Below, one piece after another: positions 5,319 through 6,268 of a stretch of DNA of 6,268 nt. Position 1 is the stretch's first letter; every line of letters begins with the position of its first letter. The notes beneath the pieces were generated by a model that did no database searches, was not told where the DNA came from, and saw nothing but the letters and a program-made list of their open reading frames with translations. Origin of the DNA: Oscillospiraceae bacterium (GTDB lineage Bacteria > Bacillota_A > Clostridia > Oscillospirales > Oscillospiraceae); contig JAFQLA010000174.1 in assembly GCA_017396725.1 (NCBI GenBank), forward strand, positions 1 through 6,268. Reading direction: 5' to 3'. Position numbers and translations under genes: made by a program.

Positions 5319-5880
5319 AGCGCATCTGCTCAGGATTCTGGCCGGGATCTGCCGCAATGGCCTGTGCTTCACTCTCGCTGTAGAAGATCCGATTGTACTC
5401 CACATAAACCGGCGCGAGATAAATCGCTCGGTTTCCATATTCGTGCACAAGCGAAAGAGCATCGTACAGAATCTCGTCCACGGTAACCGCTTCATTGAGA
5501 TGGTCATTCAGATAACGAAGATTATGCACGCCCTCCGGCTGCTCATCCGGCGTAAATACCTGAAACGCCCGTTCGGACGCTTCTCCATAGAGCTCAGACA
5601 ACTGCTTGTACTGTGCAGATGCCGCACCGCCCACGTCAGAGAAATCGTAATTAATAACGAAATCCTGACTGCAGTTTCGCTGCGTGGAAGATGCTTCAAT
5701 TGCCTGCCACCCCGGCTGGGTATTGAGCAGGCCAAACAGGCCATAAATCAGGGCGATTGCACCGATAGCCAGTAATACAAGGACCAAAATAACCCGTGAC
5801 CTGGTCTTGCCATCCTCCAGTTCCAGCCGGATAACAGGCTTTACATGCGGTGTTCTCTTGCTGCGATCAGAAAATCTCAT
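5101..5880 (-). CDS. Chimeric ORF: membrane-anchored ApbE-like N-terminal domain fused to the C-terminal part of SpoIIIAD
   Basis: A 259-codon frame made of two unlike parts. Residues 1-28 are basic and cytoplasmic, and 29-52 are one membrane helix (VILVLVLLAIGAIALIYGLF). Residues 55-186 look extracytoplasmic; the stretch NLRYLNDHLNEAVTVDEILY (120-139) with YGNRAIYLAPVYVEYNRIFY (148-167) recalls the N-terminal half of ApbE-type FAD:protein FMN transferases. This match is weak: the flavin/Mg-binding C-terminal half is missing, so catalysis is unlikely. From about residue 192 (AGIESELLAPLLKVLGIS, then AVCADAGEKAAGYLLHLAGT) the protein is the C-terminal region of SpoIIIAD, matching the family pattern LLK-x-x-GI and DAG-x-x-A and ending with a last membrane helix. 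The start at 5880 has CAGGTAG nine bases upstream. The stop overlaps spoIIIAE as ATGA, exactly as an intact spoIIIAD would. It is not a known family architecture; I read it as a deletion/rearrangement product or an assembly join. Confidence 0.8.
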   Translation of the reverse strand: MRFSDRSKRTPHVKPVIRLELEDGKTRSRVILVLVLLAIGAIALIYGLFGLLNTQPGWQAIEASSTQRNCSQDFVINYDFSDVGGAASAQYKQLSELYGEASERAFQVFTPDEQPEGVHNLRYLNDHLNEAVTVDEILYDALSLVHEYGNRAIYLAPVYVEYNRIFYSESEAQAIAADPGQNPEQMRYITERAGIESELLAPLLKVLGISVITGAAGAVCADAGEKAAGYLLHLAGTVCAFGAVVPLLGKVVEMLVSYL

Positions 5881-5905
5881 AAAAACACTACCTGAACGCG
5901 CAAAA

Positions 5906-6268
5906 TCAGATGACCGAGAGCAGCAACATCAGGCAGAAGAACAGGATGATTGTGCCGATTGTAATCAGTCCGGCAATGGCACCCTTCTTACAGGCCTTGT
6001 AATTGCGGATATGGTTGAACTTCCGGAAAATCAGGCCGGCGATCAGGCCGAGCAGCGGCAGGAAGAAGGACAGAACAGCATACCACTTACTGCCGGTATC
6101 ATGCAGGGGCGTATCCAGAATGGACTCACCCGCAGGAATCGGATCCTCCTCCGGCTTAGCCTCAGGTGCTTCCGGAGCATCGGGATCCTTGATGTTGATG
6201 GACTTCACCTTCACATTGCGTTCCCGGATAGCCTTATACTCCTCGATCTCCTTCTTGTTGCCATAGAC
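5906..6268 (-). CDS. C-terminal part of a two-helix membrane protein of unknown function, cut by the window edge
   Basis: The frame is open from the window edge to a TGA at 5906, giving 120 residues. A GTG at 6214 could be read as a start, but the frame continues open and coding-like upstream (VYGNKKEIEEYKAIRERN), and there is no ribosome binding site at a suitable distance, so the gene very likely begins outside the window. Visible parts are a charged segment (1-28), a Pro/Ala/Glu/Asp-rich linker (28-46), membrane helix 1 (KWYAVLSFFLPLLGLIAGLI, 61-80), a basic loop with FRKFNHIRNYKACKKG (81-96) and membrane helix 2 (97-119). The short tandem-helix layout with a basic loop resembles small clostridial membrane proteins that often carry an N-terminal zinc ribbon; whether one exists here cannot be seen. 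It lies 25 bases before the chimeric ORF and may share its transcript. It is not a spoIIIA gene. Confidence 0.7.
   Translation of the reverse strand, partial: VYGNKKEIEEYKAIRERNVKVKSINIKDPDAPEAPEAKPEEDPIPAGESILDTPLHDTGSKWYAVLSFFLPLLGLIAGLIFRKFNHIRNYKACKKGAIAGLITIGTIILFFCLMLLLSVI

Noticed and set aside
5881..5905. Sporulation (sigma-E type) promoter ahead of the chimeric ORF
   Set aside because: The 25-base gap and the end of the upstream gene show no convincing -35/-10 pair; only a ribosome binding site (AGGTAG) is visible.
5906..6214. GTG at 6214 as the true start of the rightmost gene
   Set aside because: The frame is open to the window edge with coding-like charged sequence before it, and no ribosome binding site is suitably placed, so the gene is treated as cut by the edge.

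Overview
The window reads almost entirely on the minus strand. It carries the distal half of a spoIIIA sporulation operon followed by a housekeeping block, in transcription order (right to left): [cut-off membrane protein] - [ApbE-like::SpoIIIAD-tail fusion ORF] - spoIIIAE - spoIIIAF - spoIIIAG - spoIIIAH - asp23/yqhY - nusB - xseA - xseB - [start of a probable ispA]. The gene content and order (spoIIIA next to asp23-nusB and xseAB-ispA), the short Spo proteins and the moderately high GC suggest an endospore-forming Clostridia member, perhaps Oscillospiraceae/Ruminococcaceae-like. The lineage is inferred from gene content, not from a search.

Right end (5101-6268): the C-terminal 120 residues of a two-helix membrane protein run off the window edge. 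Next is a 259-codon ORF whose first ~186 residues are a membrane-anchored extracytoplasmic domain with weak ApbE-like features. Its last ~68 residues are clearly the C-terminal part of SpoIIIAD. The expected spoIIIAA (ATPase), spoIIIAB, spoIIIAC and the N-terminal half of spoIIIAD are not upstream. This abrupt join is the most unusual thing in the window. It is either a real rearrangement that beheaded the operon or an assembly chimera.

Middle (2508-5104): spoIIIAE, AF, AG and AH look intact and are tightly packed. The AD tail/AE, AE/AF and AF/AG boundaries all use the same 4-base ATGA stop/start overlap. These proteins build the SpoIIIA part of the SpoIIIA-SpoIIQ channel between mother cell and forespore.

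Left part (1-2507): a consensus-like housekeeping promoter sits in the spoIIIAH-asp23 gap, so asp23, nusB, xseA, xseB and the isoprenoid gene can be expressed in growing cells independently of sporulation. A strong hairpin with a short U-run between nusB and xseA may act as a partial terminator. xseA and xseB encode the two subunits of exonuclease VII. The accB-accC and folD genes that lie in the equivalent Bacillus subtilis stretch are absent. There is no gene-free stretch above 300 bases; the longest gap is the 77-base promoter region at 2431-2507. No RNA gene, insertion sequence or CRISPR array was seen.
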